NCBI GenBank assembly: GCA_938017795.1
Contig: CALIJZ010000002.1
Span: 62,001 to 126,000 of the forward strand
From: an uncultured Bacteriovoracaceae bacterium
GTDB lineage: Bacteria > Bdellovibrionota > Bacteriovoracia > Bacteriovoracales > Bacteriovoracaceae
Direction of reading: 5' to 3'
Length of the DNA: 64,000 nucleotides
Below, one piece after another: positions 43,748 through 51,107 of the stretch. A model generated the notes under the pieces. That model saw only the letters and a program-made list of their open reading frames with translations. It ran no database searches and was not told the DNA's origin. The translations under genes were made by a program, and so were the position numbers. The first letter of the stretch is position 1. Each line of letters starts with the position of its first letter.

Positions 43748-44302
43748 ATGAAATTTTTTATGCTTTTACTATTCTCTTCTTGTTTATTTGCAAACAACCT
43801 TCAATTAATTGCAAGTGAATCAAATGGTTTTGCTCTTTATAGATCAGGAAAGCCTAAAGCAAAAGATATGAAAGAGTTTTGTGATAAAAACATAGAAGAA
43901 ATGATGGTCTTAAGTGGAACTGCTGATGATCATGAATTTAAATATCAAGAGCATTGCCCTACCTTAGAAGTAACTTTTAATAAATCTACAAATGCTAGAA
44001 TTCCTCTTACGTCATCTTTCCTAAAAGATTTTGATAATTGGGTTGATGAAGCTAGAGAAAAAGGTAAAAAAATTGTTTTTAGATGTGAATGCGGATGTCA
44101 TAGAACTGGTAGATTAGCTGCATATTTTCAAATGAAATATCAAGGACTATCTAGTAAGGATGCTATCATCATTATGAAAAAACATGGAAAGCATATGTGG
44201 CTGCACCCTCAACTTCCAGCACAAGTAAGATCACTTGAGAGTTTCATTAAAAACCAGCCATGTACAGAAGAACAGAAACATTGTGTTCAAGAAAATCTTT
44301 AA
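43748..44302 (+). CDS. Exported dual-specificity/tyrosine phosphatase-like protein
   Basis: From the ATG at 43748, which has AAAGGA at the right distance, it encodes 184 residues starting with a signal peptide (MKFFMLLLFSSCLFA). An upstream in-frame ATG at 43727 lacks such a site. The catalytic loop RCECGCHRTGR has the Cys-x5-Arg signature of protein tyrosine phosphatases, with extra Cys at positions 2 and 4 of the loop. An Asp-rich segment (GTADDHEF) may hold the general acid. A periplasmic or secreted phosphatase of this class is uncommon. The substrate is unknown. Confidence 0.68.
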   Translation: MKFFMLLLFSSCLFANNLQLIASESNGFALYRSGKPKAKDMKEFCDKNIEEMMVLSGTADDHEFKYQEHCPTLEVTFNKSTNARIPLTSSFLKDFDNWVDEAREKGKKIVFRCECGCHRTGRLAAYFQMKYQGLSSKDAIIIMKKHGKHMWLHPQLPAQVRSLESFIKNQPCTEEQKHCVQENL

Positions 44303-44396
44303 TCTTTGTAATGTATTAATCAATTATTTGTTAAGAATCAGTTAAGCTAAAAACTATCTACTGTAATGAACGTCCTATATTCCAAGGAGGTTCATT

Positions 44397-45101
44397 ATGA
44401 ACAAATTATTAATTTTTCTATTTCTTTTATCTTTTTTCAGTACGGCCCAAGAAGTTCAATCTTCAAAAAATCAGACTTGTACCGAGGTTCTAGATTGTTT
44501 AAAGATCTATTCAAGTTTAACCGGTAAAAAACTTCTTTTTGATAAAGATATAAATGGGAAGGTCGCATTTTCTGAAAATTTAAAATTTACAAAACAAAAC
44601 AGCGAAGTTTTAATCAGTGAACTATTGTCTATGGTAGGTCTTGCAAAAGTAAAATTAGGTTCTGACATCTGGAAAATTATTAACGCTAGAGATATCAGGT
44701 ATACTCCAACTCCCATTATTAATGGATATACCGATCAGATCCCAGAAAACAGTGACTATATTCAAGCAATATTTAAATTAAAAAATGTTGATTTTGCTAA
44801 TGAAATAGTAAGAAATTTTAGACCCTTTATGACTCGTTATGGACGAATTCTTGATGTTAAAAGATCAAACACCATTCTTGTAACTGATACAGGAATCAAT
44901 ATTATTCGATTAAAGAACTTAATTTCTTTTCTAGATGTCCCAGAGCCTAATATTTCAAAAGAGATCTTAAAAGCTAGAAAAGAGAAAAAAGAATTTAATC
45001 AAAAAATAGCTCTACTAAAAGCTAAAAATTGTACTGCTGAAGACAATTATTTTAGAAAAAGCTCTAGGGCTCAATCAAGTTCTAGTCCTTCAAAAAAATA
45101 A
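44397..45101 (+). CDS. Exported protein with secretin N0/N1-like domains, no pore domain
   Basis: A 234-residue protein with signal peptide (1-17) and a near-perfect AAGGAGG ribosome-binding site. Residues ~28-95 (SLTGKKLLFDKDINGKVAFSENL...LLSMVGLAKVK) match the N0 domain of GspD/PilQ secretins. Residues ~120-180 (FKLKNVDFANEIVRNF, GRILDVKRSNTILVTDTGINIIRLKNLISFLD) match an N1 domain. The beta-barrel secretin domain is absent, and the tail is basic and Ser-rich. The ORF ends cleanly, so it is not an obvious truncation. Possible role: periplasmic adaptor to a type II secretion or pilus machine encoded elsewhere. Confidence 0.75.
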   Translation: MNKLLIFLFLLSFFSTAQEVQSSKNQTCTEVLDCLKIYSSLTGKKLLFDKDINGKVAFSENLKFTKQNSEVLISELLSMVGLAKVKLGSDIWKIINARDIRYTPTPIINGYTDQIPENSDYIQAIFKLKNVDFANEIVRNFRPFMTRYGRILDVKRSNTILVTDTGINIIRLKNLISFLDVPEPNISKEILKARKEKKEFNQKIALLKAKNCTAEDNYFRKSSRAQSSSSPSKK

Positions 45102-45926
45102 TTAAAAATCACTTATACTTTTAACCAATTCAGGGTGATCAATAAATGGATTTCGATTTCCCTGAACTTCTTCTATAATATCATTTCTTCTTTTCTCCAT
45201 CTCATCAGGAGGATCTTGCTCATGCCATGATTTTAAAAAAGTTTCTTCATAATACTCTATTGGTTCATCGTATCTAAAAGAATAATAAAACATTGCTCTT
45301 GCAACATTTCCTTTACTTACTGGTGGTGGTTCAAAAAATAAGCTCCTAGATATCTTCCCCTCAAGCCTTGCTTTTCCAATTTGTGCTTTAGAGCATCCAA
45401 TTTTTTCACTCTGCATATCATCAATCACTTCTCCAAATTTATAGCTTGATCTTGTAGAGTTTACAGAAGAATCACTTGGATAAAGGATATGTAAATCAGC
45501 TTCTCTTATTTTAAATTCATAGCTTTTATATCTTTTTCTTTTCTTTTTCTTGCTCCCAAAAAACCGACTTTTGGGCCACACATGTTCTGCGTTTAATATT
45601 CGATGATCTGGTATTTTATTTTTTCCTAATTTAAATTTTGTAGAAATATCAGAGTTTTTAAAATCTTTAACACAATAGATGTCTTTTATTTTTAATGAAC
45701 CCCAATTGCCTTCAAGGTGAATTCTCCCAAACAAATGCCTCCTGGCTTCTTTATAACTTAAATGCTTTTTTTGTTTTATGTTTTCTTTAAGACTCTTTAA
45801 TTTTTGAGAATTATTATTATCTTTAATATTTGAGTTAGAATTTGAAACCTTTATATTTTTCACCTTTGGAGAGTCACTTTTACAGCCCAAACTCATCATT
45901 ATTAGCAGTATACTTAATTTGGTCAT
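45102..45926 (-). CDS. Endonuclease I family nuclease, lipoprotein-type signal
   Basis: Secreted non-specific DNase/RNase of the EndA/NucM family. The N-terminus MTKLSILLIMMSLGC fits a lipobox with Cys15. The catalytic region reads NAEHVWPKSRFFG, then DLHILYPSDSSVNSTRSSYKFG, GNVARAMFYYSFRY, and QGNRNPFIDHPELV near the end, all typical of the family (the beta-beta-alpha-Me metal finger). A Ser/Asn/Lys-rich linker (20-55) joins anchor and enzyme. If the bacterium is predatory, such a nuclease could digest prey DNA. Its stop abuts that of the convergent gene with no spacer. Confidence 0.88.
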   Translation of the reverse strand: MTKLSILLIMMSLGCKSDSPKVKNIKVSNSNSNIKDNNNSQKLKSLKENIKQKKHLSYKEARRHLFGRIHLEGNWGSLKIKDIYCVKDFKNSDISTKFKLGKNKIPDHRILNAEHVWPKSRFFGSKKKKRKRYKSYEFKIREADLHILYPSDSSVNSTRSSYKFGEVIDDMQSEKIGCSKAQIGKARLEGKISRSLFFEPPPVSKGNVARAMFYYSFRYDEPIEYYEETFLKSWHEQDPPDEMEKRRNDIIEEVQGNRNPFIDHPELVKSISDF

Positions 45927-46000
45927 CTATTTTCTCCATATTTTATTTATATATAGAAATTTATTATAGCAAAATGTTATAATTTACTAAAAGGATTTTA

Positions 46001-46918
46001 ATGAAATATTTCATCATATTAATTTTAACGACAAATTTGTATGCTCAAAAAATTATTGCTGTTAAAGGATCAAAGGCTAAAATTGCTTTGAATCATCTTA
46101 AGTTAAAAAAAGGAAAAAAGTATACATTTTCTACAACTTCAGGTGAAGATATTTCATTTTTAGTTTATAAAATAAAAAATAAAAAGGCTTATGTTAACAT
46201 CATTGAAGGTAAAGCAATCAGGGGTACTTCAATTAAAGATACCGGTTCAAGAAAGTTCAAAACAACTTATTTAGAAAAGTTCAAACATGAGGTTTCCTTA
46301 AATCCACTTGGTGCTGTTTTTAGGGCGATTAATTTAAATTATAATTACTTTATCTCTACAAACTATTCTGTTGGCCCTGAAATTTCCTTCATTGTAGGAA
46401 GTTATGAAAACACACAAACAATTCCAATTAACATCGCCGGTCAACTTGATGGAACAATTACCGTTGATGAACTAAGCGACCTAAGTGGTTTTGCACTTGG
46501 TGTTCGTGGTAATTATTATCTTAAAAAAAATACAAGAGGATTTTTTATACCACATGGTCTTTCTTATGTTTCTGGTAAGGCAGCTCCTTTTGCCTCTTTA
46601 AGCATTGAGATTCCAGCTCAACCAAGTGCTAATATGGACTTTCCTAATATGAGAATACCTGATCTTTCACTAACTGGTGCAAGTGCTTATGCTGGCTTCG
46701 GATATGCTTACTCACTTAATTCTTTTATTTTTAAAGCTGCAGGTGGAGCGAGATTTAATATGTTAACAAAAGAAGTTGATATTAAGGTAGGAGATATTCC
46801 AGGGGTTGAAGCTTTAAGTCAAGACCCGCTAATTAAAGAACTAGTACTTAATTATGATACAAGTGCCGCTTCAGGTATTTTTCCTTATGCTGAAGTTTCA
46901 GTTGGTTATAGATTTTAA
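46001..46918 (+). CDS. Predicted outer-membrane beta-barrel protein with N-terminal KG-rich domain
   Basis: Signal peptide (1-15), then a ~75-residue Lys-rich domain (KIIAVKGSKAKIALNHLKLKKGKKY, ...KAIRGTSIKDTG). About 210 residues of strand-forming sequence follow (SLNPLGAVFRAINLNYNYF, GFALGVRGNYYLKKN, GASAYAGFGYAY), ending in YAEVSVGYRF with terminal Phe, the signal for barrel assembly. The architecture and the N-terminal domain resemble the protein encoded at 33855-34751, so they are likely distant paralogs. Function unknown. Its 3' end overlaps the convergent dacB by 21 bases. Confidence 0.7.
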   Translation: MKYFIILILTTNLYAQKIIAVKGSKAKIALNHLKLKKGKKYTFSTTSGEDISFLVYKIKNKKAYVNIIEGKAIRGTSIKDTGSRKFKTTYLEKFKHEVSLNPLGAVFRAINLNYNYFISTNYSVGPEISFIVGSYENTQTIPINIAGQLDGTITVDELSDLSGFALGVRGNYYLKKNTRGFFIPHGLSYVSGKAAPFASLSIEIPAQPSANMDFPNMRIPDLSLTGASAYAGFGYAYSLNSFIFKAAGGARFNMLTKEVDIKVGDIPGVEALSQDPLIKELVLNYDTSAASGIFPYAEVSVGYRF

Positions 46919-48214
46919 TTTTTTTATAAAACCCGCGCGAATACTATTCAAACTAGAATATGATTTTTTGTTTGAGTTTATAAAAAGGGTTACTACTAAA
47001 TCTTTTGAACCTTTATAAACTCCAGTTATTGAAGCTACTCCGTTTATATATCCTGTTTTTCCAATAAAGTTTGATCTTTTTATTTTCTTCAAGGTTCCAT
47101 CTACGCCCGCAATAGGCATGCTAGCAAAAAGAGTGAAGCTATCTACTCTTTTCTTAGATTTGTTTAATAAAAATGCATTCATGGCTTTTGCAGTTGTCTT
47201 GTTATTTGGATTCAATCCACTCGGGCTCACTAAACTTAAGTTTTCTGAGCTAAAACCATTTTTGAATAAATATTTTTTGAACTTTTCCACACCTGTGCTC
47301 ATTTTTCCCTGAGAACTATCAAGTGAGTCTATTTTTTTTATTAAGGCTTCTGCTATTAAATTATTAGAAAACTTATTCATTAGCTTTATAATCTCACCAA
47401 TTGGCCTTGATTCAACTGAGACTATTTCCTTGCAACTCTTGCTTATATTACCTTTTGTTGTTGGCAAATTTATTTCTAGAATTTTTCTAAATGTTTCGGC
47501 AAAATTCAATGATGGATTTTTAGCTTTTATGTATTCAATATGCTCACTTTTTGAGCGAGGAAAATTTCCATAAGCTTGAATTATATCTCCATCATATCTT
47601 AAACCAATATTTTCACTGCTACTAAAAGTAACTTTAGAGACATTAGCATTAGAAATATTATCAGATTTTATTTTCTTGTTTATATTGAATAAATGAACTG
47701 GAATTGAATTATAATTTAAATTCAAACCTCCTACATGTGCATTATATGCCCTTGTACTGCTAAGTTTTTTTCTTCCAGTTTTAATTGAATAACTCTCAAA
47801 AATTGAATCGTCATAAAAAAGATTTTTAAATTCGCTCAAACCGCCCCTAATTTTTAATTTGTGAGCAAGTAAATACAGATTCTCAATCACAAAACTAGGA
47901 TCACCTGAACCTACAATATATAAACCCTGACCTTTTTGGCACAACTTTGTCTTAAATTTAAAGTCTACTCCTAACTTTTCTAATGCATATTGAGCAGTAA
48001 GAATTTTCACTGTAGATGCTGTAGGAAAGAGTACATTCTCATTATGAGATTTGATAACCTCTCCAGAGTTTAAATCTTGAACAATATAGGAGTATTCGCC
48101 AGCTTTTAGATCTTTTATTATATGATTGGCCGTTTGGACTTTATTGCCATAACAATTAACATAAAAAAGTAAAAATATAACAATTTTAAACATCTTGATA
48201 ATTATAACATTCAT
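46898..48214 (-). CDS. dacB: D-alanyl-D-alanine carboxypeptidase/endopeptidase (PBP4 family)
   Basis: Periplasmic class C penicillin-binding protein that trims or cleaves peptidoglycan cross-links. Signal peptide at the N-terminus; STVK (67-70) with nucleophile Ser67, SNN (in NKFSNNLIAEAL) and KTGYI complete the active site, and SPSGLNPNN is family-typical. The length of 438 fits. A second ATG seven codons in (48193) also gives a good signal peptide; neither has a clear ribosome-binding site. In predatory bacteria DacB enzymes remodel prey walls, but nothing here proves such use. Confidence 0.9.
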   Translation of the reverse strand: MNVIIIKMFKIVIFLLFYVNCYGNKVQTANHIIKDLKAGEYSYIVQDLNSGEVIKSHNENVLFPTASTVKILTAQYALEKLGVDFKFKTKLCQKGQGLYIVGSGDPSFVIENLYLLAHKLKIRGGLSEFKNLFYDDSIFESYSIKTGRKKLSSTRAYNAHVGGLNLNYNSIPVHLFNINKKIKSDNISNANVSKVTFSSSENIGLRYDGDIIQAYGNFPRSKSEHIEYIKAKNPSLNFAETFRKILEINLPTTKGNISKSCKEIVSVESRPIGEIIKLMNKFSNNLIAEALIKKIDSLDSSQGKMSTGVEKFKKYLFKNGFSSENLSLVSPSGLNPNNKTTAKAMNAFLLNKSKKRVDSFTLFASMPIAGVDGTLKKIKRSNFIGKTGYINGVASITGVYKGSKDLVVTLFINSNKKSYSSLNSIRAGFIKKLKSITN

Positions 48215-48270
48215 CCATTGAAATTATAGACGTTTCTCAGCATAATCTAGCCTTATTTACTGGAGGAAGT

Positions 48271-49854
48271 ATGTGCGGTGTATTCTTTATTGGTGGTTCA
48301 AATAAATCTAAGTCTGAAATAGAAAAGGCATTTAACTCTTTTGCCTATAGAGGACCAGACAATCATCAATTAAATGAAATTAGTGATAATGGTTATATCG
48401 GCTTTCACCGCCTCTCTATTATGGATCTATCTGATAATGGTAATCAACCTTTTAAAATAGACTCCAGTCAACTTATTTGCAATGGTGAAATTTATAACTT
48501 TGAACAACTGAAATCAAAATTCTCTTTTAATTATTCATCTAATTCCGATTGTGAAGTTATTCTTCCAATGATTAAAGAAATCGGCATAAAAGATACAGCT
48601 ATTTCACTAGATGGTGAATTTGCCTTTATTTACTTTAATCAATCATCTGGTGAAATCTTCGCTGCAAGAGACGCAATAGGAATAAGACCACTCTTTTATG
48701 GATACTCTGATTCAGGCTCGATTTGCTTTGCCAGTGAAGCTAAAGGATTGCTTGGAATTTGTGAAGAAATTAACCCTTTCCCACCCGGACACTTTTTTGA
48801 AAATGGTATGTTCCACAAATTTATAGATTTCAGAGAGACTTTAGCTAAAGATTCTTTCGACCTCGATTTAGAACTTAAAGGAATTAGGGATTTATTAATT
48901 TCTGGTGTTAAGAAAAGACTAACATCTGATGCCCCTATTGGCTTTCTATTAAGTGGAGGACTAGATTCGAGCTTGGTTTGTGCAATAGCTGCAAAACATT
49001 CCAACAAACCAATAGAGACTTTTTCTATTGGGATAAACGATAGTGCCATTGACAATAAATACGCTAAAATCGTTTCTGATCACATTGGTTCAAATCATCA
49101 CGAAGTAATCTTCACTAAAGAAGATATTTTTAAATGTTTAGATGATTTAATTTTTTACTTAGAAAGTTGGGACATCACTACGATAAGAGCTTCTGTAGGT
49201 ATGTATTTAGTTTGTAAATATATTAAAGAAAAGACTGACTTAAAAGTTGTCCTCACAGGAGAAGTAAGTGATGAAATATTTGGATATAAATATACTGACT
49301 ACGCTCCAAGTCCTGACCAGTTTCAAGAAGAAGCATACAAACGAGTAGAAGAGTTATATCTTTTTGATGTCTTAAGAGCAGATAGATGTATTAGTTCAAA
49401 TTCATTAGAAGCTAGAGTCCCATTTAGCGATACAGACTTTGTAAAACACGTTTTTTCAATCAATGCTTCCAAGAAGATGAATATCTGGGGACAAGGTAAA
49501 TACTTATTAAGAAAAGCTTTTGACGATGGAAGTTACTTACCACCAGAAATTCTCTATAGAGAAAAAGCTGCTTTTTCAGATGCTGTCGGCCATACATGTG
49601 TTGAGTATATAAAAAGGCATGCCGCTGTCATGTATTCTGACGATGAAAACTATGTGAAATTGTGTAATAAATATTCGCACAATAAACCATTTACCAAAGA
49701 ATCTTTAATGTATAGAGAGATTTTTCATAAGCACTTCCCAAATCATCAAGAACTTATAAAAGAGTATTGGATGCCTAACAAGAATTGGGAAAACTGTGAC
49801 GTTAAAGATCCTAGTGCACGAGTTTTACCAAACTATGGAGAAAGTGCTAATTAG
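48271..49854 (+). CDS. asnB: Asparagine synthetase B (glutamine-hydrolysing) type
   Basis: Class II amidotransferase. Cys2 follows the initiator Met as the glutaminase nucleophile, then AYRGPDN and FHRLSIMD; FLLSGGLDSSLV is the ATP-pyrophosphatase motif of the synthetase domain, and TGEVSDEIFGYKY and LRADRCISSNSLEARVPFSD match AsnB. The length of 527 is near the E. coli enzyme. GGAGGAAG precedes the ATG. A specialised role in cell-surface amidation is possible, but the close AsnB motifs favour asparagine synthesis. Confidence 0.9.
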   Translation: MCGVFFIGGSNKSKSEIEKAFNSFAYRGPDNHQLNEISDNGYIGFHRLSIMDLSDNGNQPFKIDSSQLICNGEIYNFEQLKSKFSFNYSSNSDCEVILPMIKEIGIKDTAISLDGEFAFIYFNQSSGEIFAARDAIGIRPLFYGYSDSGSICFASEAKGLLGICEEINPFPPGHFFENGMFHKFIDFRETLAKDSFDLDLELKGIRDLLISGVKKRLTSDAPIGFLLSGGLDSSLVCAIAAKHSNKPIETFSIGINDSAIDNKYAKIVSDHIGSNHHEVIFTKEDIFKCLDDLIFYLESWDITTIRASVGMYLVCKYIKEKTDLKVVLTGEVSDEIFGYKYTDYAPSPDQFQEEAYKRVEELYLFDVLRADRCISSNSLEARVPFSDTDFVKHVFSINASKKMNIWGQGKYLLRKAFDDGSYLPPEILYREKAAFSDAVGHTCVEYIKRHAAVMYSDDENYVKLCNKYSHNKPFTKESLMYREIFHKHFPNHQELIKEYWMPNKNWENCDVKDPSARVLPNYGESAN

Positions 49855-50980
49855 TTTTTTCTTTAACTTCTATATTTGAAAAATCTTTGAATTCTTTAGA
49901 ATCAGAAATACATTGAATCTCAGGATCATCAATAACTTCTTTTTGTATTTTTAAGAGCACACCTTCTTTATCTAGGCTAATTGCATGATTAAACAATCTA
50001 AGGGCTTCTATTTTATTTTTTCTCCCACATTGAAAGCAAGCTAGATTATAACAACCAATTGGCTCTTTACCCTCACATGCTTTCGTTGCCATTTGCTTGG
50101 CCTTAGCTGGAAGTTTAGCTACATGAAAATTATAACTAGCGTTTGTACAACTTGCTACATCACCTAACTCACAGGCTTTTTCATAGCTATAAGCAGAATT
50201 TTCATAATCACCCCTGTAAGAAAAATATGCTCCAACATTTTTACAAGACTCCATAACACCAGATTTACATTCTGACAAAAACTTTTCTGAAGCATCATAA
50301 AGTGAATTTTGATACTCTTTCATTTTAACAAAGTTTATCTTTGATAAACGCATCTGATGTTTAGAGATTTCTCCAGAGTATTGAGCTAATCTTTTTTTAT
50401 AACTTTTCTGCTCTGGAGTTAAACTTTTACTACCAGAACAGTTCTCACTTATTGTTTTTTTAAAATCTGGATACGTCTCAGCAAATCTTCTGTTTACATC
50501 TTCGTCAGAATTATGTTTTTTAAATAAGTCTTTGTACTCAACCATCCATTTTAAATATTCTTCTTCTGTTTTTATATCTTTTATTTTTTGATTTAAATAA
50601 TGTTGATCAAGAAGATATTCTTTATTTCTTAAAATTTCGGCACTTTTTTGAAAATACTTATTAAATAATAGATCAAAGGTACAAGATTTTTCTCCTTCAA
50701 ACGATGAAAATGTTTTTGTCATACATTTATCACCCTTATTAACGATATCTAAATAGACATAACTATTGCTTGCTCCTTCAAAAGCATATGCTTTTGCTAA
50801 AACATCAGAATAGTCTGTTTTACATCTAGTATTTATACATTTTTGGAGCCTAGATTCTGTATCTGTCCCACACAGAGCTACCCCATCATTTATAGTGATT
50901 TTTTTAGCCTCAATGCTCTTGTTAGATCCACAACTGACATGAATCGTTACAATTAAAGAAAATAATATTATATTTTTCAT
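49847..50980 (-). CDS. Cysteine-rich Sel1-repeat lipoprotein
   Basis: A 377-residue lipoprotein; lipobox HVSC with Cys17. Residues ~20-225 are helical with scattered Cys. Residues ~235-345 form Sel1-like repeats with regular Cys pairs (MESCKNVGAYFSYRG, YEKACELGDVASCTNAS, KACEGKEPIGCYNLACFQ), the pattern of Helicobacter Hcp proteins, where each repeat is locked by a disulfide. Such proteins act as periplasmic scaffolds or secreted factors. The exact role here is unknown. It overlaps the convergent asnB by 8 bases. Confidence 0.75.
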   Translation of the reverse strand: MKNIILFSLIVTIHVSCGSNKSIEAKKITINDGVALCGTDTESRLQKCINTRCKTDYSDVLAKAYAFEGASNSYVYLDIVNKGDKCMTKTFSSFEGEKSCTFDLLFNKYFQKSAEILRNKEYLLDQHYLNQKIKDIKTEEEYLKWMVEYKDLFKKHNSDEDVNRRFAETYPDFKKTISENCSGSKSLTPEQKSYKKRLAQYSGEISKHQMRLSKINFVKMKEYQNSLYDASEKFLSECKSGVMESCKNVGAYFSYRGDYENSAYSYEKACELGDVASCTNASYNFHVAKLPAKAKQMATKACEGKEPIGCYNLACFQCGRKNKIEALRLFNHAISLDKEGVLLKIQKEVIDDPEIQCISDSKEFKDFSNIEVKEKTN

Positions 50981-51107
50981 CTATTTCTCCCTGAACCTAT
51001 TTAAGACTAACCACTACATCCAATCAAGTTACCTAACTTGAAATTTACTATATTGACTCAAACTAAATAATTTAAATTTCATATTAATTGAATTATATTA
51101 TTAACCT

